Counted from the first letter of the stretch, positions 34,390-43,583 are shown. The stretch is DNA of 64,000 bases from DASTCZ01 sp035308165 (GCA_035308165.1 DATGHC010000009.1:71046-135045), one strand, 5' to 3'. The notes: a model not told the origin generated them from the letters alone. Numbers and translations: made by a program.

Positions 34390-36834
34390 ATGAGATTCCG
34401 GGTTCTGGCTGGTTGGGCGTCAATCTCTCTTTTGGCGCTGAGTTTGTTCGGATGCAATAACCAGCCATCGGGACCTCAGCCCCCCACCATTACAACTCAG
34501 CCCGCCGCTCAGACCGTGAACGCTGGCCAGACCGCCACATTTTCCGTTACGGCAACGGGGGCGTCCCCTTTGGCTTACCAGTGGTTCCTCAATCAATCCG
34601 CTATTAAGGGCGCCACTTCCTCATCTTATACGACGCCGACTTTGACTCCCTCGGATTCTGGGAATAGCTATTTCGTTTTTATTACCAATTCAAATGGGAG
34701 CACGGAAAGCACCCCGGTTACCGTGACGGTGAATTTCGCTCCGATATTCACTACCGCCAAGACCGCAACGTTTTTGGATGGAGTGTCGGGTAGCTTTGTC
34801 GTGTCCGTATCGGCCGTCCCCACGGCATCCTATTCGGAATCAGGCGCATTGCCCGCGGGCGTCACCTTCACCGACGATAAGAACAACAACGCCACCTTCG
34901 CCGGAACCGCCACAGCCACAGGCTCCTTTCCCATCACCATCACCGCGCAGAACGGATTGACTCCCAATGCAACCCAGAATTTTGTGCTCACCGTGACCAC
35001 TCAGTCTCCGGTAATCACCAGCGCCCCCACCACCATCTTCACCGTCGGAGTGCAAGGGACCTATAAGGTGACCACCACTGGCGCTCCCCTGCCAGGTATT
35101 ACGGAGACAGGCGCACTGCCCTCGCCTCTCACGTTTACGGACAACAAGGACGGAACTGCCACTCTCGCCGGAACGCCGACGGCCTCTGGCTCATTTCCCT
35201 TCACAATTACCGCCCAGAACGGCACGCTTCCGAATGCCATACAGCAATTCACGCTGACGATTAATCCCCACACCAGCCCCTCCGAGGGCTTGGTGCGGCC
35301 CGAGGATGTGCCCACGTTCCATAACGACGCTGCGCGCACAGGTCAGAATCTGAATGAAACCATTCTTACCCCCACAAACGTGAACTCCGCGACCTTCGGC
35401 AAGATCGGGTTTTTGCCGGTGGATGGGCAAGTGGACGCTCAGCCGCTCTACCTTTCCAATGTTTCCGTCGCCGGCGGTGACGCTCATAACACCCTGTATG
35501 TCGCCACCGAGCATGGCAGCGTCTATGCCTTCGACGCGGGTTCCGGAGCCATCCTCTGGCAGAAATCGTTAGTTGCCTCCGGCGAAATGCCTGCCTTGGA
35601 TCATGGATGCAATCCGGCTGCGGCGGAAATCGGAATCAGTGCCACGCCGGTGATCGACCGCACGCGCGGCCCGAATGGCGAGCTTTACGTTGTTGCCGCG
35701 TCCATGGACGCGGCTGGAAATTATTTTCAGCGGCTGCACGCGCTGGACGTTGCCACAGGCGCGGAACTGCAGGGCGGCCCGACAACCATTCAACCCGCGG
35801 CCTCTCAAGTAACTTCAGTGATTGATAAGTCTCCAGGTCTAAACGCAGCGACGGTCTTCGATCCTTCTCAATCGCGGGCGGGATCAGCTTTGCTCTTGCT
35901 AAGCGGACGGATTTTCGCCGCGTGGGCGCCGTCGTGTAATTCTGCGTCCAATAGTTATTGGATCATGGCCTTCGACGCCGCCACGCAATCATTAACCGAT
36001 GCTTTGTCTCTCCCCGCCGCGGGAATTCAGGTCGATGGCTCCGCTGGGGGGCTACAGCTTTCCGCCGACGCTTCCGGAAATATCTACCTCCTTCAAAGCG
36101 CCGCGGGATTTCTGAACAAGGCACCTAGTGCAAGCGCGCCACTTTCTTTGGGAAGTCCTCTTGAAGCTTTCCTCAAGCTTTCAACGTCAACCGGGAATTT
36201 GAGCCCGAGCTCACCAGGCTTTGTTGGAACGGTCACAGCATCCGATCAGGCCGCCGACTTCGCCACTTCTGGAGTCCTGGTGATCCCCGATCTTATCGAG
36301 ACATCAGGCAACACCATCCACCTTGCGGTGGCATCAGGGTCTGAAGGCAACATCTATATTCTGAATCGTGACTCTCTCGCAGGTGGATTCACTCGCAGCG
36401 TTGTCTTTCAGGAACTGAGTGGCGCCTTGTCGCCTGCGGGTCTCGCATTCCTTCCAGCCTATTTCAACAAAATTGTTTATTTCGGTACTTCGGGCGATTC
36501 GATCAAGGCCTTCTCAATTTCCAATGCTCTTCTCTCCACCGCGCCCGTGACTCAGACAACAACGATATTCGGCGCGGAGGGCGCCTCTCCTGTGATTTCC
36601 GCCGACAACGCCGCAAACGCTATTTTGTGGGCGGTGGAAGCGGGAGACCCCGCTGTCTTGCATGCTTACGATGCGACAGCTTTGGCGCGCGAACTCTACA
36701 ACTCCAGCGCAGCCGTCAACGGCAGGGATAGTTTGGGTGCGCAGAGCAAACCAGCCACACCCACGATTGCCAATGGCAAAGTTTTCATTGCCACGCAAAA
36801 CGGCATCGCCATCTTCGGGCTCATCCCAAGATAA
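34390..36834 (+). CDS. Lipoprotein with Ig-like repeats and a PQQ-type beta-propeller
   Basis: About 814 residues. The signal ends in the lipobox LSLFGC near residue 20. Residues 30-115 form an Ig-like domain (PPTITTQPAAQTVNAGQTA, YQWFLNQSAIKG). Two related Ig-like repeats follow at about 120-285, both with the pattern TxxxGSFPxTITAQNGxxPNA. From about residue 290 a beta-propeller of the PQQ type begins, with blades such as LYVATEHGSVYAFDAGSG and AILWQKSL. The likely location is the cell surface or periplasm, where such proteins bind carbohydrates or partners; no catalytic residues are visible. GGAGAGG precedes the ATG at 34390; an in-frame GTG at 34381 adds three residues. Confidence 0.85.
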   Translation: MRFRVLAGWASISLLALSLFGCNNQPSGPQPPTITTQPAAQTVNAGQTATFSVTATGASPLAYQWFLNQSAIKGATSSSYTTPTLTPSDSGNSYFVFITNSNGSTESTPVTVTVNFAPIFTTAKTATFLDGVSGSFVVSVSAVPTASYSESGALPAGVTFTDDKNNNATFAGTATATGSFPITITAQNGLTPNATQNFVLTVTTQSPVITSAPTTIFTVGVQGTYKVTTTGAPLPGITETGALPSPLTFTDNKDGTATLAGTPTASGSFPFTITAQNGTLPNAIQQFTLTINPHTSPSEGLVRPEDVPTFHNDAARTGQNLNETILTPTNVNSATFGKIGFLPVDGQVDAQPLYLSNVSVAGGDAHNTLYVATEHGSVYAFDAGSGAILWQKSLVASGEMPALDHGCNPAAAEIGISATPVIDRTRGPNGELYVVAASMDAAGNYFQRLHALDVATGAELQGGPTTIQPAASQVTSVIDKSPGLNAATVFDPSQSRAGSALLLLSGRIFAAWAPSCNSASNSYWIMAFDAATQSLTDALSLPAAGIQVDGSAGGLQLSADASGNIYLLQSAAGFLNKAPSASAPLSLGSPLEAFLKLSTSTGNLSPSSPGFVGTVTASDQAADFATSGVLVIPDLIETSGNTIHLAVASGSEGNIYILNRDSLAGGFTRSVVFQELSGALSPAGLAFLPAYFNKIVYFGTSGDSIKAFSISNALLSTAPVTQTTTIFGAEGASPVISADNAANAILWAVEAGDPAVLHAYDATALARELYNSSAAVNGRDSLGAQSKPATPTIANGKVFIATQNGIAIFGLIPR

Positions 36835-36859
36835 CCCACGATGGTTTTATCTTCTGTAG

Positions 36860-36912
36860 CTCAGGGTGCACCCCCGAAGAATTGAGTCGGGGGGACCTGA
36901 GTCTTTTACTTT
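36860..36912 (+). terminator. Two-tier intrinsic terminator after the beta-propeller gene
   Basis: The inner stem is CCCCCGA / TCGGGGG (36871-36877 with 36887-36893, nine-base loop). The outer stem is CTCAGG / CCTGAG (36860-36865 with 36896-36901), separated by a small internal loop. A T-rich tract (TCTTTTACTTTT) follows on the plus strand. It lies 25 bases after the stop codon. Confidence 0.8.
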
Positions 36913-37029
36913 TGAGGTGCTCTTGTACCCGCCACGCTTCCTAGAGGCGAGGTTGGACGAATCACTGAAGAAACAAGGCCAGGGGAAGCCGGACGACGCT
37001 TTGCGCAAACAGTGTAAGCAAGGCTTGGC

Positions 37030-37794
37030 TCATACTCCGTGCATTGCCGGATCCCAAATGAATTTATGCAACTGCAGGCCGAGCCTCACGGAAACCCCAT
37101 CCGCCAAAATCCATTCCGCCAGCTCGCGCGCCTCCAGACCCGGCCACGTCCCCGCCGGATCGGGAAATGCCGGTGAAAAAATCACCTGGTGAACTTTTCG
37201 TGCCAACTCATGCCGCGCCGTGAATTCCCGCGCGAACTCATAATCTCGACGGCTGGCAATCACAAATTTGATTTCATCTTGCTGACCCAGCTCTTCAAGA
37301 TTTGCAAAATCAAATGTCTCCGCCGCGCCGGAGTCAGGACACTTCACATCCACAATTTTGATGACTTCCCGCGGGAGCTTGCCGATAAATCTTTCTCCGC
37401 TGGTCTCGATCATCACTGTGTAGCCCGCCGAGACGAGTTTCTCCGCCAGCGGAATCGTTTCAGGTTGCAGCAGCGGCTCACCGCCAGTTATCTCTATCAG
37501 CCGGATTTCATTCTGATTCGTGATCGCTTCGCTCCGCACCGAATTGTCCGGCGCTTTATCCTGCACGAGACGAATCACTTTCACATCACCCCCACCCACC
37601 GGCCCCGGACGCGAAAGTTCCCGCACGCGCTGCAATACTTCCTCTACGCTCATTTTCGTGCCGCCATAAAACGCGTACGCCGAATCGCACCACGTGCACC
37701 GCAGATTGCATCCGGTAAGACGCACAAATATGCACGGCAACCCCGCGCGCGTGCCTTCACCCTGAATGGATCGGAATATTTCCGTGATCAACAT
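37030..37794 (-). CDS. queE: 7-carboxy-7-deazaguanine synthase QueE
   Basis: QueE is a radical SAM enzyme that contracts 6-carboxy-tetrahydropterin to 7-carboxy-7-deazaguanine on the way to preQ0 and queuosine. The 254 residues start with the family motif EIFRSIQGEGTRAGLPCIFVR. The iron-sulfur ligands lie in GCNLRCTWCDS (the CxxxCxxC pattern split as C-NLR-C-TW-C), and ITGGEPLLQPE supplies SAM contacts. The insert between residues 50 and 90 is somewhat long. It is last in a minus-strand cluster with queD and a mini-membrane protein; queC and queF are not in the window. Confidence 0.93.
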   Translation of the reverse strand: MLITEIFRSIQGEGTRAGLPCIFVRLTGCNLRCTWCDSAYAFYGGTKMSVEEVLQRVRELSRPGPVGGGDVKVIRLVQDKAPDNSVRSEAITNQNEIRLIEITGGEPLLQPETIPLAEKLVSAGYTVMIETSGERFIGKLPREVIKIVDVKCPDSGAAETFDFANLEELGQQDEIKFVIASRRDYEFAREFTARHELARKVHQVIFSPAFPDPAGTWPGLEARELAEWILADGVSVRLGLQLHKFIWDPAMHGV

Positions 37795-37812
37795 GAGGCT
37801 AACTCGAAGTCG

Positions 37813-38004
37813 CTAGCGCGGCCGCGCGCCCGTCTTGTGCTTCCGCAAGTACGCATTCACCAGATAAATCGCCAGCCCGAATCCCAGCAGCCCGCCCGCC
37901 GCGCGCACATAAGTCAGCTGGACACCGGCATAGATTGCTAGTAATATATATGCAGTAACGATAATCGCCGCCGGAATCGCAATAATCAAATATGCCCGGT
38001 TCAT
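37813..38004 (-). CDS. 63-residue membrane protein between queD and queE
   Basis: The frame encodes two hydrophobic segments (YLIIAIPAAIIVTAYILLA and AAGGLLGFGLAIYLVNAY), a short connecting loop and a basic tail RKHKTGARPR, consistent with cytoplasmic C-terminus. AGGA lies seven bases before the ATG, and the gene ends 18 bases before queE, so it is probably translated as part of the cluster. No family is recognised. A role in 7-deazaguanine synthesis or transport would be pure speculation. Confidence 0.6.
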   Translation of the reverse strand: MNRAYLIIAIPAAIIVTAYILLAIYAGVQLTYVRAAGGLLGFGLAIYLVNAYLRKHKTGARPR

Positions 38005-38070
38005 GAAAAATCCTGTTTTTCGTAAAATTCCATTTTTTCCTTATTGAGTTGGTCAACCAACCAAATTAGG

Positions 38071-38457
38071 CTATGGCCTGTAAGTTGCTGATGTTAAATC
38101 AGTTTCCCACACGGTGACGCTCGAGATCTTCGGCAGCGCCGTCCCCTCGCGGCTCAGCTCCTTCATCCCCCGCAAAGTTTCCTCATACAAATACTTGGCA
38201 ATATTTTCCGCCGATGGATTGATGGAATCGAACGGCGCCTGATCGTTCAGGAATTTGTGATCCACTTCGTTGATGATTTTGTGCAGAATCTGTTTCAAGT
38301 GCACAAAATCAAAAAGCAGCCCGATGGTATCCAGTTGCTTTCCTTCCAAAATCACGCGCACTTTGTAATTGTGGCCGTGCGGATTTTCGCATTTGCCTTT
38401 GTATCCGCGCAGGGCGTGGCCCGCGGAAAATGTTTCGTCGACGCTGACTTCAAACAT
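38071..38457 (-). CDS. queD: 6-carboxy-5,6,7,8-tetrahydropterin synthase QueD
   Basis: QueD converts 7,8-dihydroneopterin triphosphate to 6-carboxy-tetrahydropterin, the substrate of QueE. The 128-residue length from the ATG at 38457 is standard. Zinc ligands are visible as the His in FSAGHALRG and the two His in NPHGHNYKV; the catalytic Cys is in KGKCENPHGHNY. The conserved Glu in SVTVWET near the C-terminus binds the pterin. AGAGG precedes this start; a longer frame to 38607 would run into dinG. The gene begins 22 bases after the dinG stop, so it is likely transcribed with it. Confidence 0.95.
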   Translation of the reverse strand: MFEVSVDETFSAGHALRGYKGKCENPHGHNYKVRVILEGKQLDTIGLLFDFVHLKQILHKIINEVDHKFLNDQAPFDSINPSAENIAKYLYEETLRGMKELSREGTALPKISSVTVWETDLTSATYRP

Positions 38458-38479
38458 GAATGCCTCTCGCGAAAATGTG

Positions 38480-40618
38480 TTACCGGGATTTCTTTCGCAT
38501 AAATCGCTCAACTTCGGCGATGTCGCGCGTGGTGGAATATTCCGGCAGCGACGCAATAAAAATCTTACCATACTGCATCCGCTCGATGCGGCTATCGAGA
38601 ATGGCAAGCACGCCGCGATCGCTGCGCGAACGGATCAGTCGTCCGAACCCCTGCTTGAGCGCGAGCACCGCTTCCGGCACTTGATACTCGGCGAAAGCGT
38701 TGCGGCCCTCTTCCTGCATCGCGCGCACACGCGCGGCGACAACCGGATCGCTGGGCACGGCGAAGGGCAGCCGGTCCACGATGACGCAGGAGAGCTGATC
38801 GCCGGGAACGTCAACCCCCTGCCAGAAACTGGAAGTGGCGAATAATACCGCGTTTGGAGTGTTGCGAAATTTTTCAAGCAGCGCAGGCCGCGGCGCGGTG
38901 CCCTGCAACAGCAGAGGAAAATCGACGGCCTGCTTCACGCGGCCGTGGACTTCGTTCATCTGATTGTAACTAGTGAACAAACAGAAGGCGCGCCCTTTGG
39001 TGATTTCCAGCAGGCGCGCGATTTCCTGTGCTGCTTTTTCTGAAAACGCGCTGTCGCGCACATCGGGCATGCGATCGGGAATGTAAAGCAGCGCCTGGTT
39101 GCGATAATCAAATTCAGTGGGCAGAACTTTTTCGAGCGCCACAGGAATCCCCAGGCGTTGCTTGAGAAAATCGAATCGTCCGCCGACGGCAAGCGTGGCC
39201 GAGGTGAGCACGACGGTGTTAAATCGCTCGAAGAGCTGCTCGCGCAGAATTGCGCTGACATCAATGGGAGTGGCGGTAAGAAAAACTCCTTTGTTCCGCC
39301 GCTCCATCCAATAAACGTAGTTGTGTTCGTTGGATTCCATCAGGAATTCAGTTTCGCCGCGCAGTTCAAAGCTGCGGCGCGCGATATTGACAAGCTCTTC
39401 GGGTTTCGAGGGAAGCGCAGCGATTTCCGTTTCGATTCCCTTGAGCGCCTGCAGCACGCCGTCATAAGCATCGCGATTGCTTTCGAGAAAACACTCGCGT
39501 TCGACGCGCTCAAAGGAAGAGCGGCCCTCGCGCGGAGGGAACGCTTCAAAGAAAGTACGGGCCCGCTCGCGGATGCGAGCCGCGCGGCGCAGCAAGGAAG
39601 CCTGGCCGACTTTGGTCATGCGCAAGGCCTGCTCGGCGTCGCGCGCCAATTCCTCAAAACGGTAGTTGGAAGTCTGGCGGCCGAAATAGTCTCCGGCGAT
39701 GTCCTCAATTTCGTGGGCCTCGTCAAAAATGACGGAGTCATATTCGGGAAGGATGCTGCCGAAATCATCCTGGCGGAGCGCGAGATCAGCAAAGAACAAA
39801 TGGTGATTGACGATGACGAGGTCCGCATCGGCGGCGCGCTGGTGCATGGCGGTGATGAAGCAGCGATTGAACTCGGGACATTTCTGTCCGGTGCAAGCTT
39901 CACGGCGCGCATCGAGACGGTGCCAAAGATCGGCGTCGTCGGGAAGGAAATTCAGCTCGGCGCGGTCGCCGGTTTCCGTGAGTTTTTCCCAGTCAGAGAT
40001 TTGTGTGAACCAGTCCACTTCGTCGAGCCCTTTGAGCGAGGGCTGATCCGCCGTCCAATGCACTTTTTGACGGCAAAGGAAATTCCCGCGGCCCTTCATC
40101 ACCGCAACTTTCAGTTTTTGCGCAAAATGCTTTTGAAGAAAGGGAATGTCTTTGGAAAAAAGCTGTTCCTGCAAGGATTTTGTGGCGGTGGAAATCACGA
40201 CGCGCTTGCCGCTGCGAATCGCGGGGATGAGATAGGCCAGAGTCTTGCCGGTGCCGGTGCCCGCTTCAACAATGGCGTGGCGTTTCTTCTGAAAGGCTTC
40301 TTCGAGGATGCCCGCCATTTCGAGCTGAGAGCGGCGGTGCTCGTATCCCTGCGGCATACATTTTTCAAGCATGCCGCCCGAACCAAAAATGTCGGAGATG
40401 GAGGGCCGATTGTCTTCAGGGGCGGCGGCCCCGTCCAATTTTGCTCCGGCGCGCGCGGCTTGTTGCTCGTCAAATTCTTCGTCGGTCAGCTCGTCGCCGG
40501 CGAATCCATCGTGGCCGGTGCTCATCGAATGCGAGTCAGCGCAATGGTCAGGCACATAGCTACGTTCAGGCGGCGCAGCCGATGTGGGTGGGGCAGATTT
40601 TGAATTTCGTTTGGACAT
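38480..40618 (-). CDS. dinG: DinG-type XPD-like DNA helicase
   Basis: About 712 residues. After an acidic N-terminal extension of some 80 residues come Walker A EAGTGTGKTLAYL, the DEAH box FDEAHEIEDIAG, the C-terminal helicase motifs including SSFWQGVDVPG and QGFGRLIRS. Four cysteines suited to a 4Fe-4S cluster are present: one in NFLCRQKV and three in CTGQKCPEFNRC, whose Cx4Cx5C spacing equals that of E. coli DinG. Such 5'-3' helicases unwind R-loops and D-loops during replication stress. The ATG at 40618 avoids overlap with the tetR gene ending at 40651; a longer frame would add an Arg-rich stretch. There is no attached exonuclease domain. Confidence 0.9.
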   Translation of the reverse strand: MSKRNSKSAPPTSAAPPERSYVPDHCADSHSMSTGHDGFAGDELTDEEFDEQQAARAGAKLDGAAAPEDNRPSISDIFGSGGMLEKCMPQGYEHRRSQLEMAGILEEAFQKKRHAIVEAGTGTGKTLAYLIPAIRSGKRVVISTATKSLQEQLFSKDIPFLQKHFAQKLKVAVMKGRGNFLCRQKVHWTADQPSLKGLDEVDWFTQISDWEKLTETGDRAELNFLPDDADLWHRLDARREACTGQKCPEFNRCFITAMHQRAADADLVIVNHHLFFADLALRQDDFGSILPEYDSVIFDEAHEIEDIAGDYFGRQTSNYRFEELARDAEQALRMTKVGQASLLRRAARIRERARTFFEAFPPREGRSSFERVERECFLESNRDAYDGVLQALKGIETEIAALPSKPEELVNIARRSFELRGETEFLMESNEHNYVYWMERRNKGVFLTATPIDVSAILREQLFERFNTVVLTSATLAVGGRFDFLKQRLGIPVALEKVLPTEFDYRNQALLYIPDRMPDVRDSAFSEKAAQEIARLLEITKGRAFCLFTSYNQMNEVHGRVKQAVDFPLLLQGTAPRPALLEKFRNTPNAVLFATSSFWQGVDVPGDQLSCVIVDRLPFAVPSDPVVAARVRAMQEEGRNAFAEYQVPEAVLALKQGFGRLIRSRSDRGVLAILDSRIERMQYGKIFIASLPEYSTTRDIAEVERFMRKKSR

Positions 40619-40650
40619 GCGAGCCCTGCGGCGGCGCCTGGATCTGTGGC

Positions 40651-41295
40651 CTATCGAAGAGAATACCTTAGCATATTCGCGCGGCGAATTTGGTGGAGGG
40701 AATGACGCTTCACCAAATACGGAGCCAGCACGGATTCCAAGTCGGCACGCATCCAGCGCGCGGCCCTGCCCTGCCGATAAAACGCCCAAGATAACATCGA
40801 GCCGCTCAAAACCGCTTCGATGGTCCGAGCGAGACGGGACGGATTCACAGAGGTTGCCAATTCGCCGGCTTTCTTGGCAGCTTCGATCAGCCCTCGCAAT
40901 CCTTCCCGATTGGCGCGCGCCTGTTTGACCAAGTACTTGCGAAAGTCCGGGTCAGTCAAATCAATTTGCAAATACGCCAGGTTTCGTGAAAGAGCCGCGG
41001 GTGATGAAGCCATGCCTGCCATGCAATCAGAGTATGCGCGGACGGCTGCCAGAGGAGAGTGATGCTGCTTGGCCATGGTGGCAATCATCTCGCCGCTGCT
41101 GTTGGCGGCCTTCTCAAACATTGCCAGGAGCATGGCGCGCTTGGACCCGAAGCGCTGAACCGGCACGGCCGCGGTCACGCCGGCCTCCTCGGCGATGGCG
41201 GCAAGAGTCAGTTCACGCGGGCCGACCCTGGACATCACGGCATGAGCGGCGGCAAACAACTGGTCATCGGTGACCTTCCTAGGGCGCGGGCTCAT
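40651..41295 (-). CDS. TetR-family transcriptional regulator
   Basis: A 214-residue TetR protein. The helix-turn-helix occupies residues 10-55, with VTDDQLFAAAHAVMSRVG, LTLAAIAEEAGVTAAVPVQRF and SKRAMLLAMFE. The C-terminal part is helical and ligand-binding, with no recognised subfamily. It is divergent from a dihydrofolate-reductase-like gene, and the intergenic region holds a promoter and an inverted repeat that suits a TetR-type operator. The most economical reading is that it represses that gene and perhaps itself. Confidence 0.9.
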   Translation of the reverse strand: MSPRPRKVTDDQLFAAAHAVMSRVGPRELTLAAIAEEAGVTAAVPVQRFGSKRAMLLAMFEKAANSSGEMIATMAKQHHSPLAAVRAYSDCMAGMASSPAALSRNLAYLQIDLTDPDFRKYLVKQARANREGLRGLIEAAKKAGELATSVNPSRLARTIEAVLSGSMLSWAFYRQGRAARWMRADLESVLAPYLVKRHSLHQIRRANMLRYSLR

Positions 41296-41320
41296 GGATC
41301 TCGTTCAGAATAAATTGGGC

Positions 41321-41349
41321 TTGACCATTTCTAAACAGCGGCATAGTAT
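41321..41349 (+). promoter_or_regulatory. Sigma-70-type promoter of the dihydrofolate-reductase-like gene
   Basis: TTGACC (41321-41326), 17-base spacer, TAGTAT (41344-41349). The expected transcription start near 41356 falls inside the inverted repeat described separately. Confidence 0.65.
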
Positions 41350-41354
41350 CATAT

Positions 41355-41370
41355 CTAAACACACATTTAG
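41355..41370. promoter_or_regulatory. Inverted repeat at the transcription start (candidate TetR operator)
   Basis: CTAAA and TTTAG arms with a six-base spacer sit directly after the -10 of the promoter. A second copy of the left arm as TCTAAAC occurs at 41330-41336, within the promoter spacer. Binding here would block initiation or early elongation. Confidence 0.5.
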
Positions 41371-41413
41371 TTATGAGCCTGCGGGGTCCAAATTTGTGGA
41401 AAGGGGCGCGACG

Positions 41414-41986
41414 ATGCGAATCGTGACTTACGGCGGGGCCGTCAGCCTGGATGGATTTCTGGCGGGCGCGGACGGCTCGATCGACTGGTTGCACCACAGC
41501 AAGGATGTACAGCAGGTGATGGCGGACTACTGGAAAGATGTTGACGCGGTCCTGATGGGACGGAAGACCTACGAAGTGGCGGTGTCCATGGGCGGTGCCA
41601 CTCGGGAAAAGCCCAAAAAGAACAAGGAGGGCAAGCGCCGCAAGCCAACCGTCCAAACGTTTATATTCTCGCGGACACTCAAAGTCCTTGACGACCCCAA
41701 TGTCGAACTTGTGGCCGGTGATGCAGCCGAATTCGTGCGGAATCTGAAGCACCAACCGGGAAAAAGGATTTGCTTGATGGGCGGGGGTGAGCTGGCGCAG
41801 TCACTTCTGGCCGCGGGTTTGGTGGATGAAATCGGACTGAATATTCATCCGATTCTGCTTGGGTCAGGAATTCCAACTTTCCGCGAACTCAAGAAACGAG
41901 TGAAACTAACACTGACGGAGAGCCGGCAAATGGATGGCGGCTGCATCCTGGTGAAATACAATGTTGTGCACGCAAAACAGGATTGA
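41414..41986 (+). CDS. Dihydrofolate-reductase / RibD C-terminal domain protein
   Basis: The protein of 190 residues has the NADPH-dependent reductase fold of the RibD C-terminal family: start MRIVTYGGAVSLDGFLAGADG, then DWLHHSKDVQ, the segment VDAVLMGRKTYEV, and the nucleotide-binding LMGGGELAQSLLAAGLVDE. The final strands LTESRQMDGGCILVKYNV are as usual. Stand-alone members are common next to regulators and their substrates are mostly unknown; I do not call it a true folate enzyme. AAGGGG lies eight bases before the ATG at 41414, and a longer frame would run through the operator. Confidence 0.88.
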   Translation: MRIVTYGGAVSLDGFLAGADGSIDWLHHSKDVQQVMADYWKDVDAVLMGRKTYEVAVSMGGATREKPKKNKEGKRRKPTVQTFIFSRTLKVLDDPNVELVAGDAAEFVRNLKHQPGKRICLMGGGELAQSLLAAGLVDEIGLNIHPILLGSGIPTFRELKKRVKLTLTESRQMDGGCILVKYNVVHAKQD

Positions 41987-42000
41987 AATGGAAGGGCGCG

Positions 42001-42639
42001 TCAGGCGTCCAGGTCGTATGCGGTCTTCAGCCATTTTTTTACTTCGGCGTCGATTTCGGATGCGGATTTCAATTCGATGCGGTGCGTGATGCGATCTTTC
42101 TTTTTGGCGCCGCCAGTGTCAATAATTCGCTTGGGCAGTTTTCCTTTGAAATGAGTGAGGGAAAGACCCAGATCAATCCGCGAATTGGTTGTGGGCTTGA
42201 TCTGGGCGAAAACGTGATTGCGGTAAAGCGGCACGATGGTTTTGCAGGGGCAGGCTTTGGCGTCCGCGCCTTGCGAGAGGCCCAGCGCGAGCAGGTCATC
42301 GTAAACGGGGCGCAGCTTTTCTTTCGCGCCGGCGTATTGCTCTTCTACATACTGCGCGGCAGCTTGGAGATATGCCTCCGGGTCACTATCTTCGGTGCCC
42401 TTGCCCTCGGCTCGCTCGGCAATCCACCACGCACTGTTGGTGCCCAACTTGTGTTTTGTTTTAAGCCATTCCCGGCGAGACTTCTCGTCCTTGGGGCCTT
42501 CTTTTTTCACTAACGCAAGCCATTCTTCCAGCGAGTGACCTGTCTTCGATTTCAATTCCGCTAACCACTTCTGGACCATGGCTACGCCCGGGTGAACTGC
42601 GTAAAGTGATTTGGTTTTTGCCGCGCTGGTCTTTGGCAT
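42001..42639 (-). CDS. DUF4287 / DUF5655 domain protein
   Basis: A 212-residue cytoplasmic protein. The N-terminal third (VQKWLAELKSKTGHSLEEWLALVKKEG, given here as a region, residues 20-50) is the DUF4287 helical pattern. After it come the segment REWLKTKHKLGTNSAWWIA and, from about residue 95, a DUF5655-like domain with PVYDDLLALGL, CPCKTIVPLYRNHVFAQIKP and a Lys-rich C-terminus. Function is not established. GGAGG lies seven bases before the ATG at 42639. The gene converges with the reductase-like gene, with only 14 bases between the stops. Confidence 0.85.
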   Translation of the reverse strand: MPKTSAAKTKSLYAVHPGVAMVQKWLAELKSKTGHSLEEWLALVKKEGPKDEKSRREWLKTKHKLGTNSAWWIAERAEGKGTEDSDPEAYLQAAAQYVEEQYAGAKEKLRPVYDDLLALGLSQGADAKACPCKTIVPLYRNHVFAQIKPTTNSRIDLGLSLTHFKGKLPKRIIDTGGAKKKDRITHRIELKSASEIDAEVKKWLKTAYDLDA

Positions 42640-42862
42640 AGTGGGCCTCCGTGAATCAATGCCGGTCGAATCTTCGCGCGGGATTATAGCCAATGAGAGC
42701 AGGACTGACTACGGCATGGATCGTGATTGGCCAGAGCAAGACCTCAGGGCCATCGGCGCGGAATTCGAGCCGCTACGCCCTGAGCCACAGATGAAATTCG
42801 TCGCGATAACACTACGCGATGGAGATCGTTTGAACCGACGGTATTGAATCAAGGGCAGCACC

Positions 42863-43342
42863 GTGGTTGAATCAAACGTGATTGAAATGCGGGTTACCCA
42901 GATTGAACGCGCTGTGAGGAAAAGATTTGTGAGAAAAGAGATTTGGGCTGCGGTGATAGTGATGATTGTTGCGCTGACGATCGGGTCCCAAACGCAGCGT
43001 GCTAACGCGAGTGGATCGCGGCATGCACGAGTGACGCCGAGTGCACAAAGCGACGCTGACCTGGTGGCGAAGGGGAAGGCGAGCTACGACGGATATGGCT
43101 GCTACGACTGTCACGGTGCCAAAGGCGAGGGGTCGTCGGAAGGGCCAAGCCTGATTGAGTCAAAGCTGACGGCGGAAGAGGTGGCGAAGACCTTGAAGAA
43201 CCCGAGCGCGGATGCGCGGTCCCGGGGGATGCCGGTGATACCTCCGGATAGTCCGGATTTACCCGGGTTGGTGGCGTTTGTGATGAGCCTGAGGAAGCCG
43301 GCAACTGCGGCAGCGAGCGTTACATTGGATCTCACCAGGTAG
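42863..43342 (+). CDS. Monohaem class I cytochrome c, exported
   Basis: A 159-residue protein with an N-terminal cytoplasmic stretch of about 25 residues, a signal or anchor (IWAAVIVMIVALTIGS) and one cytochrome c domain. The haem motif is CYDCH, followed by GAKGEGSSEGPSL. The distal Met ligand is probably in GMPVIP, ahead of the last helix LPGLVAFVMSLRK. It is a small electron carrier of the periplasm. The unusually long N-terminus suggests that an internal ATG at 42887 may be the true start. The neighbours give no hint of its redox partner. Confidence 0.87.
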   Translation: MVESNVIEMRVTQIERAVRKRFVRKEIWAAVIVMIVALTIGSQTQRANASGSRHARVTPSAQSDADLVAKGKASYDGYGCYDCHGAKGEGSSEGPSLIESKLTAEEVAKTLKNPSADARSRGMPVIPPDSPDLPGLVAFVMSLRKPATAAASVTLDLTR

Positions 43343-43583
43343 CATTGCTTATCGGATGTTTGTCCGGTTCCGCGACGAGCAATCCCACAAGCGGCCAAGA
43401 CCGTACAGATAATCAATCCGAATGGCATGTAACCCACTGAACTAAATACACTTACGAAAGCATCATAGGGAACTTAGGTTGCGGTTAAGAGAGTGAAATT
43501 GTGTCCTTTGGTGGGTAACCAGCGCGGTCCCGTGCGTCAGTGTGAGAAACGGGTTGTGTGACCGCGTAGTGAGGGGTGGGTTC

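Noticed and set aside
39158..40603. 481-codon plus-strand open frame opposite dinG
   Set aside because: It is the antisense of a gene with complete helicase motifs and Fe-S cysteines; the frame is open because of GC-rich codon use.
42716..42847. Possible 43-codon gene after the DUF4287 gene
   Set aside because: No ribosome binding site and no recognisable sequence; too short to support.
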